Of a stretch of DNA of 64,000 nt, positions 56,144-64,000 are shown piece after piece. A program made the translations under genes and the position numbers. The notes beneath the pieces were generated by a model that was given only the letters and a program-made list of their open reading frames with translations, was not told the origin of the DNA and did not search any database. The stretch spans positions 1,550,001-1,614,000 of the forward strand of contig NZ_JBEGII010000001.1 of NCBI RefSeq assembly GCF_040675875.1, given 5' to 3'. Numbering within the stretch: the first letter of the stretch is position 1; the number at the start of each line of letters is the position of its first letter. The stretch comes from Microbacterium sp. LWO12-1.2 (GTDB lineage Bacteria > Actinomycetota > Actinomycetes > Actinomycetales > Microbacteriaceae).

Positions 56144-56785
56144 CTACGCGCGCTTGCGCGAAGTGAGCACCTGGTCGACGATGCCGTACTCGAGCGCCTG
56201 CGCGGCCGAGAGGATGTTGTCGCGGTCGATGTCGCGGTTGATCTGCTCGGCCGGCTTGCCCGTGTGCTTGGCCATGGTCTCTTCGAGCCAGGTGCGCATA
56301 CGGAGGATCTCCGCCGCCTGGATCTCGATGTCGGACGCCTGTCCCTGGCCCGCCTCGCCCATGGCGGGCTGGTGGATCAGAACGCGTGCGTTCGGCAGGG
56401 CGAGACGCTTTCCGGGAGCGCCGGCCGCGAGCAGCACGGACGCGGCGGAGGCCGCCTGGCCGAGCACGACGGTCTGGATCTGCGGCGCGACGTACTGCAT
56501 CGTGTCGTAGATCGCCGTCATCGCGGTGAACGAGCCACCGGGCGAGTTGATGTACATCGTGATGTCACGCTCGGCGTCCTGGCTCTCCAGCACGAGGAGC
56601 TGCGCCATCACGTCGTCCGCCGATGCATCGTCGACCTGGACGCCCAGGAAGATGACGCGGTCTTCGAACAGCTTGTTGTACGGGTCCTGGCGCTTGAAGC
56701 CGTAAGCCGTGCGCTCCTCGAACTGCGGGAGCACGTAGCGGCTGGAAGGGAGGTTCCCTGCGGATTGGAAAGTGGGGGTGTACAT
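56144..56785 (-). CDS. clpP2: ATP-dependent Clp protease proteolytic subunit ClpP2
   Basis: 213 aa. Catalytic Ser113 in GQAASAAS, His138 in LIHQP, and the DIDRDN segment carrying the acidic residue. GGSFTAMTAIYDTMQYV is the handle region. An N-terminal extension (MYTPTFQSAGN) precedes the core, usual for ClpP2. It is expected to form a mixed tetradecamer with ClpP1, as in other actinobacteria. Gap to clpP1: 20 bases. Confidence 0.95.
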   Translation of the reverse strand: MYTPTFQSAGNLPSSRYVLPQFEERTAYGFKRQDPYNKLFEDRVIFLGVQVDDASADDVMAQLLVLESQDAERDITMYINSPGGSFTAMTAIYDTMQYVAPQIQTVVLGQAASAASVLLAAGAPGKRLALPNARVLIHQPAMGEAGQGQASDIEIQAAEILRMRTWLEETMAKHTGKPAEQINRDIDRDNILSAAQALEYGIVDQVLTSRKRA

Positions 56786-56805
56786 GGTGTCCTTTCGAAT
56801 CCGGG

Positions 56806-57402
56806 TTACTCTGCGGCGTCCGCAGTGCCGCCGCCACCGGCGACATCGCTGGCGTGCTCGCGGATGTGGTCCACGAAGCCGTAGGCGAGCGCCTCTTCCG
56901 CCGTGAACCAGCGGTCGCGATCGCCGTCTTCGTTGATCTGCTCGACAGACTTTCCGGTCTGTCCTGCCGTGATCTCCGCCAGACGCTTCTTCATCGAAAG
57001 GATGAGCTGCGCCTGGGTCTGGATGTCGCTCGAGGTGCCGCCGAAGCCACCGTGGGGCTGGTGCAGCAGCACGCGCGCGTTCGGCGTGATGTAGCGCTTG
57101 CCCTTGGTGCCGCTGGTCAGCAGCAGCTGACCCATCGATGCGGCCATGCCGATGCCGACCGTGACGATGTCGTTCGGCACGAACTGCATCGTGTCGTAGA
57201 TCGCCATGCCGGCGGTGATCGATCCACCGGGCGAGTTGATGTAGAGGTAGATGTCCTTCTCAGAGTCCTCTGCGGCGAGAAGAAGAATCTTCGCGCAGAT
57301 CTCGTTGGCATTCTGGTCTCGCACCTCTGAGCCCAGCCAGATGATGCGATCTTTCAGCAGTCTGTCGAAGACGCTCGTTGCGACGAGGGGTTCTGCAGCC
57401 AT
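56806..57402 (-). CDS. clpP1: ATP-dependent Clp protease proteolytic subunit ClpP1
   Basis: 198 aa. Catalytic Ser89 in GMAASMG and His114 in LLHQPHGG, with [16 protein letters not shown] for the acidic residue. It is the first gene of the clpP1-clpP2 pair. I saw no clear ClgR-type operator in the short gap before it. Confidence 0.95.
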   Translation of the reverse strand: MAAEPLVATSVFDRLLKDRIIWLGSEVRDQNANEICAKILLLAAEDSEKDIYLYINSPGGSITAGMAIYDTMQFVPNDIVTVGIGMAASMGQLLLTSGTKGKRYITPNARVLLHQPHGGFGGTSSDIQTQAQLILSMKKRLAEITAGQTGKSVEQINEDGDRDRWFTAEEALAYGFVDHIREHASDVAGGGGTADAAE

Positions 57403-57483
57403 GTCAGCTCCTGATTCCGTGTTTCAGTGATTCGAATCTACCGGCGACAACGCAGGCCCCAGGCCGTGTTCGCCGTCGGCATA

Positions 57484-57966
57484 TCAGCGTGGCGGAGCGG
57501 TCAGCTCGCGGGCATAGGCGGAGACGGAGCGCGTGTACCGGGGCAGGTGCGGTGCCAGCGCTTCGAGCGCCACCGCAGCGCCCGCGCGCGCATCGCCCTG
57601 CGAGACCAGCGCCAAGGCGTAGAACGCGGATGCCGCATCGGCGAATGCCCCTCCGCGCTCGCGCTCGGCGCGCAGCATCTCGACGGCCTCATCGATGCGA
57701 CCGAGGTTGCGCAATGTGCTGGCCAGCTGAATCACTGCCTGAGGACGGTGCTCATCGTCCAGGCCGGCCCTCAACGCCTCCCGGTACAACGACTCGGCCT
57801 CCGCTTCGAGCCCCGCGGAATCACGCGCGCCCGCTCGCTCGAACAGGGCGCGCGCGTCGGCAGCCGGCCGCTCGCGCGCCAGATCGTCGATGCGTTCGAT
57901 ACGTTCGGCGTCCGTCAGAGCGCCGTCCTCCCAGACCGCGTCGATCCGTGCGTCCCAGGTGTCCAT
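57484..57966 (-). CDS. Tetratricopeptide repeat protein
   Basis: 160 aa, mostly helical. RPAADARALFERAGARDSAGLEAEAESLYREALRAG, RPQAVIQLASTLRNLGRIDEAVEMLRAE and SAFYALALVSQGDARAGAAVALEALAPHLP are three TPR-like helix pairs. It would serve as a protein-binding scaffold; the partner is unknown. It lies between tig and clpP1 on the same strand and may share in proteostasis. Confidence 0.8.
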   Translation of the reverse strand: MDTWDARIDAVWEDGALTDAERIERIDDLARERPAADARALFERAGARDSAGLEAEAESLYREALRAGLDDEHRPQAVIQLASTLRNLGRIDEAVEMLRAERERGGAFADAASAFYALALVSQGDARAGAAVALEALAPHLPRYTRSVSAYARELTAPPR

Positions 57967-57987
57967 GATGGTCCTTCGTCTGACGAG

Positions 57988-58021
57988 AGAAGGGGCGGAT
58001 GCCGCAGCATCCGCCCCTTCT
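57988..58021. terminator. Terminator downstream of tig
   Basis: A 15-bp inverted repeat, AGAAGGGGCGGATGC (57988-58002) with its complement (58007-58021) and a CGCA loop. No T-run follows on the minus strand, so termination may be partial. Confidence 0.6.
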
Positions 58022-58038
58022 GGTGATTCGATCCGCGA

Positions 58039-59532
58039 TCACTCCGCCTTGTCGGCGGCCTTCTTCGCGGGGGCCTTCTTCGCAGCCGGCTTCTTGGCCG
58101 CAGGCTTCTTCTCGGCGGGCTCCTTCTCGGAGTCCTCAGCCTCGTCAGCCTTCTTGGCCGGAGCCTTCTTCGCGGCCGGCTTCTTGGCCGGAGCCTTCTT
58201 GGCCGGAGCCTTCTTGGCCGGCTTCTCCTCGGCCTCGGCGTCAGCTGCCTCGTCGTCGACGACGATGAAGTCGGACAGGTCGACGGTCTTGCCGTTGCTG
58301 TCGACGACGTTCACCTTGCCGAGAGCGATCGCGAGCGCCTTGTTGCGCGCGACCTCTCCGACGAGCGCGGGCAGCTGGTTGGAGGACTGGAGCGCCTCGA
58401 CGAACTCCTGGGGAGCCATGCCGTACTGCGCAGCGGACTGCACGAGGTACTGGCTGAGTTCCTCCTGCGAGACCTGCACGTCGGCCTGCTCGGCGATCGT
58501 GTCGAGCAGCACCTGCGTGCGGAACTGCTTCTCGCTCGCCTCGGTGACCTCGGCGCGGTGCACATCGTCCTCGAGACGACCTTCGCCCTCGAGGTGGTTG
58601 TGCACCTCGTCCTCGATGAGCTTCGGCGGAACCGGGATCTCGATCTGCTCGAGCAGCACCTCGACGAGCTTGTCGCGAGCGGCGGAGCCCTGGGTGAAGA
58701 CGCCCTGCTGTGCCACACGCTCTGCGAGGCTGTCGCGGAGCTCGGCGATCGTGTCGAACTCGCTCGCGATCTGCGCGAAGTCGTCGTCGGCAGCAGGAAG
58801 CTCGCGCTCCTTGACAGCCTTGACGCTCACGGAGACCTCGGCCTCGGAACCGGCGTGGTCGCCGCCCACGAGTGCGGAGCGGAACGTGGTGTCCTCACCG
58901 GCGGTGAGCGACTCGATCGCGTCGTCGATGCCTTCGAGCAGCTCGCCGGAGCCGATCTCGTAGGAGACGCCCTCGGCGCGATCGATCTCGGCGCCGTCGA
59001 TCGTGGCGACGAGGTCGAGCTCGACGAAGTCACCCTTCGCGGCGGGACGGTCGACCGGGATGAGCGTGCCGAATCGTGCGCGCATGTTGTCGAGCTCGGC
59101 GTCGAGCGCAGCCTCATCGGCTTCGACGGCGTCGACGGTCACGGTGATGCCGTCGAACGAGGGAAGCTCGATCTCGGGGCGCACGTCCACCTCGATGTCG
59201 ACGAGCAGGTCTCCCGTGAAGTCCTTCTCGTTCGGCCACTGCGTAATGTCGGCAGCCGGACGTCCGACGACGCGCAGCTTGTGCTCGACCGTGGCCTCAC
59301 GGAAGAACTTGTCGAGACCCTCGTTGACGGCGTGCTCGATGACCGCGCCGCGACCGATGCGCTGATCGATGATCGGAGCAGGGACCTTGCCCTTGCGGAA
59401 TCCGGGGATCTGGACGTCCTGAGCGATGTGCTCATACGCGTGAGCGATGCTCGGCTTGAGGTCGTCCGGGGTGACCGTGATGCTGAGCTTGACCCGGGTC
59501 GGGGTCAGCTTCTCGACGGTGCTGTTCGCCAT
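58039..59532 (-). CDS. tig: Trigger factor (peptidyl-prolyl isomerase chaperone)
   Basis: 497 aa. The ribosome-binding domain ends with the signature GFRKGKVP (about 46-53), the FKBP domain follows ([15 protein letters not shown]) and then the C-terminal chaperone arms. The last ~65 residues are an Ala/Lys/Pro-rich repeat tail ([12 protein letters not shown] type) that most trigger factors lack. It meets nascent chains at the ribosome exit. The ATG at 59532 is preceded by AAGGAG at 11 bases. Confidence 0.95.
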   Translation of the reverse strand: MANSTVEKLTPTRVKLSITVTPDDLKPSIAHAYEHIAQDVQIPGFRKGKVPAPIIDQRIGRGAVIEHAVNEGLDKFFREATVEHKLRVVGRPAADITQWPNEKDFTGDLLVDIEVDVRPEIELPSFDGITVTVDAVEADEAALDAELDNMRARFGTLIPVDRPAAKGDFVELDLVATIDGAEIDRAEGVSYEIGSGELLEGIDDAIESLTAGEDTTFRSALVGGDHAGSEAEVSVSVKAVKERELPAADDDFAQIASEFDTIAELRDSLAERVAQQGVFTQGSAARDKLVEVLLEQIEIPVPPKLIEDEVHNHLEGEGRLEDDVHRAEVTEASEKQFRTQVLLDTIAEQADVQVSQEELSQYLVQSAAQYGMAPQEFVEALQSSNQLPALVGEVARNKALAIALGKVNVVDSNGKTVDLSDFIVVDDEAADAEAEEKPAKKAPAKKAPAKKPAAKKAPAKKADEAEDSEKEPAEKKPAAKKPAAKKAPAKKAADKAE

Positions 59533-59594
59533 GCTGGTGTGTTCTCCTTGTGGTTTCCGCGCTGACACGCGGCTTGAAGGCTTGTCGAGCCGTG

Positions 59595-59668
59595 TCGGGG
59601 CGACAGGAGTTGAACCTGCGACCTCCCGCTCCCAAAGCGGGCGCTCTACCAAACTGAGCTACGCCCCG
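59595..59668 (-). tRNA. tRNA-Pro (anticodon TGG)
   Basis: A 74-nt cloverleaf on the minus strand. The acceptor stem CGGGGCG/CGCCCCG is perfect; the anticodon stem CCCGC/GCGGG encloses TTTGGGA, giving TGG. The T loop is GTTCAAC and the discriminator is A. CCA is not encoded. Confidence 0.95.
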
Positions 59669-59775
59669 GGGAATCCTCACGCAGATTCAGCCCCACCGAG
59701 TCTAACGGACAGGAAGACCCTCGACAGTCCGCTATGATCGACATGTCGGTTCGTGATCTTCGAGATCGTCCGACA

Positions 59776-59851
59776 TCGGGGCTGTAGCTTAGTGGTAAAG
59801 CCTCTGTCTTCCAAACAGATGATGCGAGTTCGATTCTCGTCAGCCCCTCCA
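59776..59851 (+). tRNA. tRNA-Gly (anticodon TCC)
   Basis: Acceptor stem GGGGCTG/CAGCCCC, anticodon stem TCTGT/ACAGA with loop CTTCCAA (TCC), T loop GTTCGAT, discriminator T, and an encoded CCA at 59849-59851. A good -10 hexamer TATGAT lies at 59733-59738, 37 bases upstream. Confidence 0.95.
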
Positions 59852-59855
59852 CACG

Positions 59856-59893
59856 AAATCCCGGTCAGACCAGAAAAGGTCGGGCCGGGATTT
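59856..59893. terminator. Terminator between tRNA-Gly and the methyltransferase gene
   Basis: AAATCCCGG (59856-59864) and CCGGGATTT (59885-59893) pair perfectly around a second short stem GACC/GGTC. A T-run is contained in the right arm; it can serve both directions. Confidence 0.7.
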
Positions 59894-59898
59894 CTGCG

Positions 59899-61281
59899 TC
59901 AGCGCCGGCGGAGCCCCGACAGCATGCTGGCGAACCGCCCGCGAGCTGCACCGACCGACAGGCTCTCGCCCGCCGCGAACAGCGGAATCGGCGCTGGACG
60001 TTCGGTGCCGTCGGCGAGCCGTCGGATCACGCTCCCGGCCCGAGCCGCGGTGTCGAGCGCGATCGCGTTGTGGACGATGTCGCCGAGCAGCGCGACCAGG
60101 GCAGGCCGGGCGAGTCGCGGGTCTGCCTCACGGACTGCGCGCAGGATGCTGGCCTCGTCGACCGGCACGAATGCGCCTGCAGGCGCCGTGGCGGGGATGC
60201 ACGCACTGAAGTCGATGCCACGCGCGCGTTCCAGGGCGAGCGTGCGCCTCTCCCCTGGGCCCGCGCTCGGCAAGAGAATCTCCACGCCCTGGCTCTCCCA
60301 CCGGAGCGCGTTGATCATCGCGCAGAGCGCCCAGACCAGGTAGGGGGCGAGGTGTTCGGCAGGCACACCGTGCTCGACGAGGTCCGCGGCGAGTGCACCA
60401 TGCTCGAGCGCTTCCGCCTGCTCGTCCGCGTCGAGCGCGGCCGCAGTGACGGTACCGAAGTCCGCGACGAGCATGTCCTGGAAATCGACCACGTTGGCGA
60501 CCGGACGTCCGCTCCAGTGGCCGCGGCGCACACGGAAGTCGGGGAAACCGGCGTCGTGGAGGATGTCGAGGACGCGATCCAGAGGATGCGCGATCACGAG
60601 TTCGGGGTTGTCACGGTTCTCGACCCGACTCTCCCCGACCTGCCACGCGAGCTGGTACTCGGAGCGCCCGTCGGCGATCAACCTGTCGACCTCCCGGTCA
60701 AGGAGGAAGATCGTGGCGACGAGGCGCCCGGTGTCGGGCTTGAGGACCCGGGCCGACTCCTCCAGATAGTTGCGCACCGTCGCGAGGTCGACGTGCGTCA
60801 GCACCGAGATCATGAAGACACGATCGAGGCTGTCGTCCTCGAACGGGAAACGGAAGCGCGCGCCATCCACTTCACCGTCGGGGTTGTAGGGCCGGCTCAG
60901 CACATCGATGAGGTCGAACTGGAAGTTCGGTCGCCCCTTACCGATGTTCTCCCTCGCCCACCCGATGGCCTCGGCATGAGGGTCGAGTCCGAAGTACTCC
61001 TGGTCGTCAGACAGCCGCCCCGCCAGGTCCAGGGCCACTCTGCCGTACCCGCACCCGAGGTCCAGGACGCGGGCACCGCTGGGCAGCGCACGGTCCCTTG
61101 TGCTCACATCGGCGTAGTGCGCCCCGATATGGGCTTCGGTGCCGCCGTTGAGCGCGCGCTGAAGACTCTCCGGCGCGACCGCTTCGTCGGCGACACTCCG
61201 ACGAGAGCCGGAGGCGAGGCCGGATGTCAGGTCGAAGAGAGCGCTGGCAATCGCTGTCTCGGCGGCGTCGGGTGCAGACAT
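59899..61281 (-). CDS. Class I SAM-dependent methyltransferase with extra C-terminal region
   Basis: 460 aa. The methyltransferase domain spans about 40-240: motif I VLDLGCGYGR at 72-81, DPHAEAIGWARENIG as motif II, FEDDSLDRVFMISVLTHV as motif IV. The remaining ~220 residues (including AALDADEQAEALEHGALAADLVEHGVPAEHLAPYLVWALCAMI) are helical and unrecognised. The methyl acceptor is unknown. It converges on the tRNA-Gly terminator and diverges from the HExxH protein gene. Confidence 0.8.
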   Translation of the reverse strand: MSAPDAAETAIASALFDLTSGLASGSRRSVADEAVAPESLQRALNGGTEAHIGAHYADVSTRDRALPSGARVLDLGCGYGRVALDLAGRLSDDQEYFGLDPHAEAIGWARENIGKGRPNFQFDLIDVLSRPYNPDGEVDGARFRFPFEDDSLDRVFMISVLTHVDLATVRNYLEESARVLKPDTGRLVATIFLLDREVDRLIADGRSEYQLAWQVGESRVENRDNPELVIAHPLDRVLDILHDAGFPDFRVRRGHWSGRPVANVVDFQDMLVADFGTVTAAALDADEQAEALEHGALAADLVEHGVPAEHLAPYLVWALCAMINALRWESQGVEILLPSAGPGERRTLALERARGIDFSACIPATAPAGAFVPVDEASILRAVREADPRLARPALVALLGDIVHNAIALDTAARAGSVIRRLADGTERPAPIPLFAAGESLSVGAARGRFASMLSGLRRR

Positions 61282-61367
61282 GAGCTCACCCTTGCGGCGC
61301 CCCTTCCGAGAATCGCTGACTAAACTCGTCGCAACGTCTGCGCCCTCGCGCAGCCGGGAGGGACGCC

Positions 61368-62582
61368 GTGAGCGACGCGATTTCGACCGACCATCGAGAG
61401 ACTGCGCTGTCCGGCGGACACGCGCTCCCCCCTCGGTTCTCGGCGATGTCGATGCGGGAGCCCCGCGCCAGGAAGAGACGTCCGGGCCTCGTGCTCGGCC
61501 TCGCGAGCGCGATCGCCGTCATCGCGACCATCACCACGCTGCAGCTGACGGCGAACGCAAGCTATGACACCGCCGAGGAGCAGTTCCGCGATGCCGCGCG
61601 CACGACGACCGCCGCACGTCTGGCACTCGATGCGGCCAACGCGGAGCTTCACGACGTCGAGGGCTCTGCAGCACTTCTCCTGGAGAGCGACACGGGCATT
61701 CTGGTCGACTCCGCAGCCAAGGACAGCGTCACGAACGCGGTGGCGATAGCGACGGACGCCATGACCGCGGCCGATGCCCTCCTCGCGGAAGACATCCCCG
61801 CCATCGGAATCAAGCCGGCCTGGTTCTGGGAGCTGTACGCCGGGGCAGGTGCGCTCGACGAGGAGCGTCAGAGCATCGAGCGCCTGGACGAGCGGCTGCA
61901 GGACGAGGTCGAGGCGATCGATACGGCCAGCGACGCGCTGACGGAATCCGGTATCGCCCTGTTGACGACGACGGCCTCGGCCGCGACCGCCCATGAGGCG
62001 GCCCACGTCTCTGCGCGCAATGACGATGTCATCGCTCTTCGCAAGGCGGCGACGATGGCATCCGCCATCACGACGATCGACGGTGACGCGGTCACGGCAT
62101 TCACGTCGTTGCAGTCAGCAGCCGCTCAGCTGGTCGGCTCCGAGCAGGCGGAACTGGCGGAGAAGTCCGGCCCGTTGATGGGCGCCCGGCTGGAGATCGA
62201 GGCGTTCGCCCGCTCCATCGCCCCCGGCGTCCTGCTGGAGTTCGACTGGGCGCCGATCGTCAACGGCGTCGGATACAACGGCAGCATGGGCGGCTACACG
62301 ACCTGGTGGTGGGACGAACCCGGTCGCGCCACGATCCAGCTGTCGAACTCCGTCGCCGAGCAGTGGCCGGCCGATCGAAGCAAGGCGTTGGTCGTCCACG
62401 AAGTCGGCCATGCGATCAGCGTGAAGTGCGCGGACATGTACGACGCCTCCACCCAGGACAGCATCGAGAAATGGGCGACCGCCTGGGCGATCAGCATGGG
62501 CTATACGGATGATGCGAACGGCGTCTGGGCGTACGGATACCCGCCCCAGAACTACATCGATGCAGCGGCGGGGTGCCGCTGA
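61368..62582 (+). CDS. Membrane-anchored putative zinc metalloprotease (HExxH)
   Basis: 404 aa. A basic cytoplasmic start, one membrane helix at about 40-62, then a long Ala-rich helical region (70-280) that probably forms coiled coils outside the membrane. The C-terminal ~120 residues carry HEVGH at 344-348 and, 19 residues on, EKWATAWAISMG with Glu367 as a plausible third zinc ligand; Cys354 and Cys403 could form a disulfide. I do not recognise the family. GGGAGG lies well placed before the GTG start at 61368. The helical part may hold cell-wall or protein targets for the protease domain; that is inference. Confidence 0.7.
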   Translation: MSDAISTDHRETALSGGHALPPRFSAMSMREPRARKRRPGLVLGLASAIAVIATITTLQLTANASYDTAEEQFRDAARTTTAARLALDAANAELHDVEGSAALLLESDTGILVDSAAKDSVTNAVAIATDAMTAADALLAEDIPAIGIKPAWFWELYAGAGALDEERQSIERLDERLQDEVEAIDTASDALTESGIALLTTTASAATAHEAAHVSARNDDVIALRKAATMASAITTIDGDAVTAFTSLQSAAAQLVGSEQAELAEKSGPLMGARLEIEAFARSIAPGVLLEFDWAPIVNGVGYNGSMGGYTTWWWDEPGRATIQLSNSVAEQWPADRSKALVVHEVGHAISVKCADMYDASTQDSIEKWATAWAISMGYTDDANGVWAYGYPPQNYIDAAAGCR

Positions 62583-62590
62583 CGAAAATG

Positions 62591-62624
62591 ACGAAGCCGC
62601 CGCGATCGCTCGCGGCGGCTTCGT
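62591..62624. terminator. Bidirectional terminator between the HExxH gene and rbpA
   Basis: A 15-bp perfect inverted repeat, ACGAAGCCGCCGCGA (62591-62605) with its complement (62610-62624), loop TCGC, between convergent genes. Confidence 0.75.
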
Positions 62625-62641
62625 CTTTCGTCAGAAGGAGA

Positions 62642-62995
62642 TCACTGTCCCCGACGCTCGCGCAGCTGAGTCAGAGCGTCGTCGAGAAGCTGAACGGCCT
62701 CTTCGTCCGTGCGGCGCTCCTTCACATAGGCGAGGTGCGTCTTGTACGGCTCCGCCTTCGCGAGCGCAGGAGGGTTCTCCTTGTCGCGACCGGCGGGGAG
62801 CCCGGACTGCGGGTGATCGATCGTCTCCGGGATCTCCTCTTCAGGGAGACCGGCGGCGAAGTAGCGCACCGTCTCGTTGCCGAGGCCATCCCAGTAGGAG
62901 ACCGCGATACGGTCCGCATGGTAGCCGTGGTCCTGCTCCCCCATGGGGCCGGAACCGACACGTGTACCGCGAATGGCGTTACCACCGGTAGCCAT
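62642..62995 (-). CDS. rbpA: RNA polymerase-binding protein RbpA
   Basis: 117 aa. RbpA is an actinobacterial factor that binds the principal sigma factor and stabilises open promoter complexes. GNAIRGTRVGSGPMGE at the N-terminus, YHADRIAVSYWDGLGNETVRYFAAG in the core and KTHLAYVKERRTDEEAVQLLDDAL in the sigma-interacting end match the family. Its ATG overlaps the secG stop codon (TGATG). Confidence 0.95.
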   Translation of the reverse strand: MATGGNAIRGTRVGSGPMGEQDHGYHADRIAVSYWDGLGNETVRYFAAGLPEEEIPETIDHPQSGLPAGRDKENPPALAKAEPYKTHLAYVKERRTDEEAVQLLDDALTQLRERRGQ

Positions 62996-63243
62996 CAGAT
63001 CACCTCAAACTTTGTGATGAGGCCCAGCGCGACGATCGCCACGAACCAGGTCAGGGCCAGAACGACAGTGAAGCGGTTCAGGTTCCGCTCCGCGAGACCG
63101 GAGGATCCCACCGCTGAGGTCATGCCCCCGCCGAACATGTCGGAGAGGCCACCACCGCGACCCTTGTGCAGAAGGATGAGGAGGGTCAGCAGGACGCTGG
63201 TGATACCCAGCACGACCTGCAGGACGAACTCGAGAATTGCCAC
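62995..63243 (-). CDS. secG: Preprotein translocase subunit SecG
   Basis: 82 aa with two membrane helices and the conserved loop LHKGRGGGLSDMFGGGMTSAVGSSGLAERNLNR between them. It assists the SecYEG channel. The start is a GTG at 63243. The tpiA-secG-rbpA order is typical of actinobacteria. Confidence 0.95.
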   Translation of the reverse strand: MAILEFVLQVVLGITSVLLTLLILLHKGRGGGLSDMFGGGMTSAVGSSGLAERNLNRFTVVLALTWFVAIVALGLITKFEVI

Positions 63244-63301
63244 GAGAAAGAGCCTTTCGCTGGGGCAGGAGCGCCCCCGTAACGGTCAAGTATACGGTGC
63301 A

Positions 63302-63319
63302 GCGGGGCCGAAGCCCCGC
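63302..63319 (-). terminator. Short hairpin between tpiA and secG
   Basis: GCGGGGC (63302-63308) and GCCCCGC (63313-63319) with a CGAA loop. No T-run; more likely a processing or attenuating stem than a full terminator. Confidence 0.4.
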
Positions 63320-63324
63320 CGCAC

Positions 63325-64000
63325 TCACACGCCGACGTGCTTCTCGAAGCGGATGATCGCGGCGAACTCGTCGACGACGAGGCTCGCTCCGCCGACCAGG
63401 GCACCGTCGACATCGGGCTCACGCATGTAGCTCGCGATGTTCGCGGACTTCACCGATCCGCCGTAGAGCACACGCGTCCGAGCGGCCGCGTCCTCGCCGA
63501 GGACCTTCGCGATCACGCCGCGGAGCGTGGCACAGACGTCCTGCGCCTGCTGCGGCGTGGCGGCCTGTCCCGAGCCGATGGCCCAGACGGGCTCGTACGC
63601 GACGACGATGTCCGCCGTCGGTGCGACACCCTGCAGCGCAGCCTCGAGCTGGCCCACGGGAACGGCGCTGGCACCGAACTTCTCCAGGTCCTCCGCCGTC
63701 TCACCCACGCAGATCACCGGCACGAGTCCGTGCTTCAGCGATGCCTGCACCTTGGCAGCCACCACGTCGTCACCCTCGGCGTGGTACTCACGTCGCTCCG
63801 AGTGGCCGATGATGACGTACTTCGCGTCGAGCTTCGCGAGGAACGCCCCCGACACCTCACCGGTGTACGCACCGGAGTCGTGTGCCGAGACATCCTGTGC
63901 GCCGAGCGAGAACGGGATCTTGTCCGCATCGATGAGCGTCTGCACGCTGCGGATGTCGGTGAACGGCGGGAAGACCGCCACCTCGACCGAGCCGTCCTCG
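63325..64000 (-). CDS. tpiA: Triosephosphate isomerase (5' end beyond the window)
   Basis: About 225 C-terminal residues are visible and the frame stays open to the window edge, so the N-terminus with the catalytic Lys is missing here. The catalytic His is in VIIGHSERR and the catalytic Glu in AYEPVWAIG; YGGSVKSANI binds phosphate. It interconverts dihydroxyacetone phosphate and glyceraldehyde 3-phosphate. An internal ATG at 63981 is not the start. Confidence 0.96.
   Translation of the reverse strand, partial: EDGSVEVAVFPPFTDIRSVQTLIDADKIPFSLGAQDVSAHDSGAYTGEVSGAFLAKLDAKYVIIGHSERREYHAEGDDVVAAKVQASLKHGLVPVICVGETAEDLEKFGASAVPVGQLEAALQGVAPTADIVVAYEPVWAIGSGQAATPQQAQDVCATLRGVIAKVLGEDAAARTRVLYGGSVKSANIASYMREPDVDGALVGGASLVVDEFAAIIRFEKHVGV

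Noticed and set aside
57403..57483. ClgR-type operator before clpP1
   Set aside because: A CGC...GGC half pattern is present but not the symmetric motif; not strong enough to report.

Overview
The window is a 64 kb chromosomal segment of a high-GC Gram-positive actinobacterium. Gene content and order fit Microbacteriaceae, most likely Microbacterium or a close relative. The evidence includes RbpA, DUF4233 between folC and ndk, a translational ileS T-box, a short-form ProB, paired ClpP1/ClpP2, and the cluster rne-rplU-rpmA-obg-proB-proA-nadD-rsfS. Genus assignment is inference; no rRNA is present. I see no CRISPR array, no intact IS element and no prophage.

Layout. 1-5127: end of a probable DNA glycosylase gene, a secreted GH3 enzyme, an NAD(P)-binding protein, two coupled membrane proteins, a flavin monooxygenase-like protein and a GNAT. 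5237-8492: tRNA-Ala, then a small accessory stretch with a secreted DUF2599 protein overlapping a two-TM protein, a structured 486 bp gap, a lipoprotein and small hypotheticals. 8591-18281: a peptide uptake and degradation locus (tandem-domain Lrp regulator, alpha/beta hydrolase, metal-less M24 creatinase-like protein, two permeases, binding protein and M19 dipeptidase in one coupled operon) diverging from a fused two-cassette ATPase. 18339-34426: housekeeping block (rsfS, nadD, proA, proB, obg, rpmA, rplU, rne, a VKOR gene, ndk, folC, ileS). 34440-35735: ileS T-box leader, then a DUF559/AbiEi-like gene bracketed by two related palindromes. 35777-41380: pentapeptide-like protein and a second complete peptide/nickel-type ABC transporter. 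41552-50312: valS, kbl-tdh with a divergent LysR regulator, an M3 oligopeptidase and a Nudix hydrolase. 50325-59532: clpX, a deoxyribose-type cluster (SorC regulator, deoC, aldehyde dehydrogenase, a half-length aldehyde dehydrogenase), then clpP2, clpP1, a TPR protein and tig. 59595-64000: tRNA-Pro, tRNA-Gly, a methyltransferase, a membrane-anchored HExxH protein, rbpA, secG and most of tpiA.

How the genes work together. Stop/start overlaps (ATGA, GTGA, TGATG) tie most operons together by translational coupling. The two binding-protein transporters import peptides or similar solutes; the first is linked to its own hydrolases and regulator. tdh and kbl turn threonine into glycine and acetyl-CoA. 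deoC with the aldehyde dehydrogenase turns deoxyribose 5-phosphate into glyceraldehyde 3-phosphate and acetate. ClpX, ClpP1, ClpP2 and trigger factor form the proteostasis block, here split by the deo cluster.

Most interesting: (1) the DUF559/AbiEi-like nuclease gene with a related palindrome on each side; (2) two copies of a 22-nt dispersed-looking repeat read in the same frame inside ileS; (3) the peptide locus with an M24 protein that has lost its metal ligands; (4) the secreted DUF2599 protein with an overlapping small membrane protein; (5) a membrane-anchored HExxH protein of no recognised family.
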